In this document: positions 62,864 to 64,000 of the stretch, piece after piece | Numbering within the stretch: the first letter of the stretch is position 1 | Layout: every line of letters starts with the position of its first letter | Assembly (NCBI RefSeq): GCF_022200785.1 | Contig: NZ_CP087585.1 | Location: 3,968,001-4,032,000, forward strand | Length of the DNA: 64,000 nucleotides | From: Pedobacter mucosus | GTDB taxonomy: Bacteria > Bacteroidota > Bacteroidia > Sphingobacteriales > Sphingobacteriaceae | Direction of reading: 5' to 3' | Notes under the pieces: generated by a model | What the model saw: only the letters and a program-made list of their open reading frames with translations | Databases searched by the model: none | What the model was told of the DNA's origin: nothing | Translations under genes and position numbers: made by a program

Positions 62864-64000
62864 CTAATAACTGCAGAAAATTATATTCCCATAGAGTGTT
62901 TTGCCACCTTCCCAAAAATTTCTGAAGAGTGGGTCGTTAGCTAAATAAACTACTTGACCTCGTCCAAAATCTTGAACACCGATTAATAATCCTGTCTTTA
63001 ATTCTTCGCGAACTTTTTTCCCAACTACTCCGGCCATTAAACTTTTGCTATCCACTAAACCTATATTCCAACCTTTAATAAAAGGCTCATAAATTTTTCG
63101 GTCTGTTTTTAAAGTATAATAACTTTTCCCGATTCCATAAGAGAATGGATGAGTTGCATCAAGGTTTATTTTATAAATAGCACCAGGAATTGCAAATTCG
63201 TAATCATCTTTATCTTTATTTTTAAATAGCAGTTTACTTACTTCGGGTTTTTCGTCTTTTTTAATAACCAATTCCTTCTTTTTAATATCGAAGCCTTTCT
63301 TTTCTAAAACACTTTCAATAGCATCTTCCATCAAAATGAGTTTGCCACCTTTATTTATCCAAGCGGTTAATCCATCACCAACAAAATCTTTATAACTTCC
63401 ATCAGGCAGAATCAAAGTATTTACCTTATTTATATCTAGACTATTAATGTCTTTTGCGTTAATGATACTTGGCGATAAGTTTAAATCATGCTCAATGTAA
63501 AACCAAACTTCTCCGAAAGCCAGTGATGAAACTTCGCTACCAGAAACGATTGCAATTTTCGGCTGCTTCAAAATGGGATAAACATTTGATCCAAAATCTT
63601 TTCCTTTTTCTACAAAACCACTGCTCACAGCTTGAATTGGCTTGTTCGCTTTTGTCGCAATCGCTACAACCTTGTCTTTAACATCTTTTATCATTTTTTC
63701 ATTTTCTACTCTTAAAACAATCAATGTTCCGGCAGGGTAAGCTTTGCCAGCAACGGTAAAAGCAATATCAGCTTGGCGGACCTTAATTTTTTCTTTCTGC
63801 AGGCCAACCAAAACCTGGGCGTCTTCTGCGGTTCCCCATGAGAATAACCAAGCTAAAGGTTTATCCACATTGGTTGATGTAGCCTTGCTTTCTTCAATGT
63901 TTGAATATTTACCCTTAAAATTTTCTTTGCTGGCATAACCTTTTAAACTATAAATATAAGGAAGGGCCCATGCGGTGATATCATAAGTATTAGAATCTGT
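62864..64000 (-). CDS. M14-family metallopeptidase (C-terminal part)
   Basis: The open frame reaches the right edge of the window, so the N-terminal part and the catalytic zinc site lie outside. The visible 379 or so residues include SNTYDITAWALPYIYSLKGY near the window edge and a C-terminal alpha/beta region with VSGSEVSSLAFGEVWFYIEH. Such C-terminal parts occur in large Bacteroidota M14 (carboxypeptidase-like) enzymes. An internal Met at 63868 should not be taken as the start. It is on the same strand as, and upstream of, susC locus D. Confidence 0.7.
   Translation of the reverse strand, partial: TDSNTYDITAWALPYIYSLKGYASKENFKGKYSNIEESKATSTNVDKPLAWLFSWGTAEDAQVLVGLQKEKIKVRQADIAFTVAGKAYPAGTLIVLRVENEKMIKDVKDKVVAIATKANKPIQAVSSGFVEKGKDFGSNVYPILKQPKIAIVSGSEVSSLAFGEVWFYIEHDLNLSPSIINAKDINSLDINKVNTLILPDGSYKDFVGDGLTAWINKGGKLILMEDAIESVLEKKGFDIKKKELVIKKDEKPEVSKLLFKNKDKDDYEFAIPGAIYKINLDATHPFSYGIGKSYYTLKTDRKIYEPFIKGWNIGLVDSKSLMAGVVGKKVREELKTGLLIGVQDFGRGQVVYLANDPLFRNFWEGGKTLYGNIIFCSY

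Overview
This 64 kb window is chromosomal DNA of a low-GC member of the Bacteroidota, most likely the Sphingobacteriaceae (Pedobacter or a close relative; the genus is inference). The support is four SusC/SusD nutrient-uptake loci, DUF1735 and DUF4468 proteins, Bacteroidota-type promoters (TTG, 17-23 bases, TAnnTTTG) with little Shine-Dalgarno signal, a NuoC and NuoD encoded by separate genes, and a SAM-II type riboswitch before metK. No phage, IS element, integrase or CRISPR array was seen.

Layout. 0-3.5 kb: the first part of the complex I operon on the minus strand (nuoA alone, then nuoB-C-D-E-F, with nuoF cut by the window edge). 3.6-9.4 kb: a seven-gene minus-strand operon, exbB-exbD-exbD-tonB, a 75-residue membrane protein, a PstS-like lipoprotein and a TPR protein. 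9.7-15 kb: pckA, an eIF1/SUI1-like factor, a lipid kinase, riboswitch-controlled metK, and an orphan third exbD. 15.5-22.3 kb: accessory genes with several local regulators (LysR, HxlR, AraC) beside oxidoreductases, plus an EamA transporter gene broken by a one-base frameshift. 22.4-37.6 kb: mostly housekeeping genes (tRNA-Asp, prfA, lpxH, prolyl oligopeptidase, ferredoxin reductase with ferredoxin, GH29 fucosidase, C-terminal processing protease, metG, LD-carboxypeptidase, DoxX). 38.0-38.9 kb: gene-free DNA built of dispersed repeats. 38.9-62.6 kb: four minus-strand SusC/SusD loci (A to D); loci C and D also carry a DUF1735 lipoprotein. Between B and C lies a gene-poor plus-strand patch with two small lipoproteins. 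62.9-64 kb: the C-terminal part of an M14-type metallopeptidase.

How it fits together. The ExbB/ExbD/TonB operon could energise TonB-dependent SusC transporters like those at the other end of the window. The SusC/SusD loci have no glycosidase beside them. They are followed by a peptidase gene, so their substrate is unclear and they may not be polysaccharide loci.

The most useful leads are: the ExbB-ExbD-ExbD-TonB-PstS-TPR operon and its orphan ExbD with a CxxC; the SAM-II riboswitch with an extra hairpin and a possible switching stem; AraC-type direct repeats spaced 21 bases apart; the palindromic HxlR/SDR divergent promoter; a dispersed repeat of about 100 bases in two copies; a 75-base tandem repeat; and the repeat patch at 38 kb. 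All calls come from reading the sequence; no database search was run.
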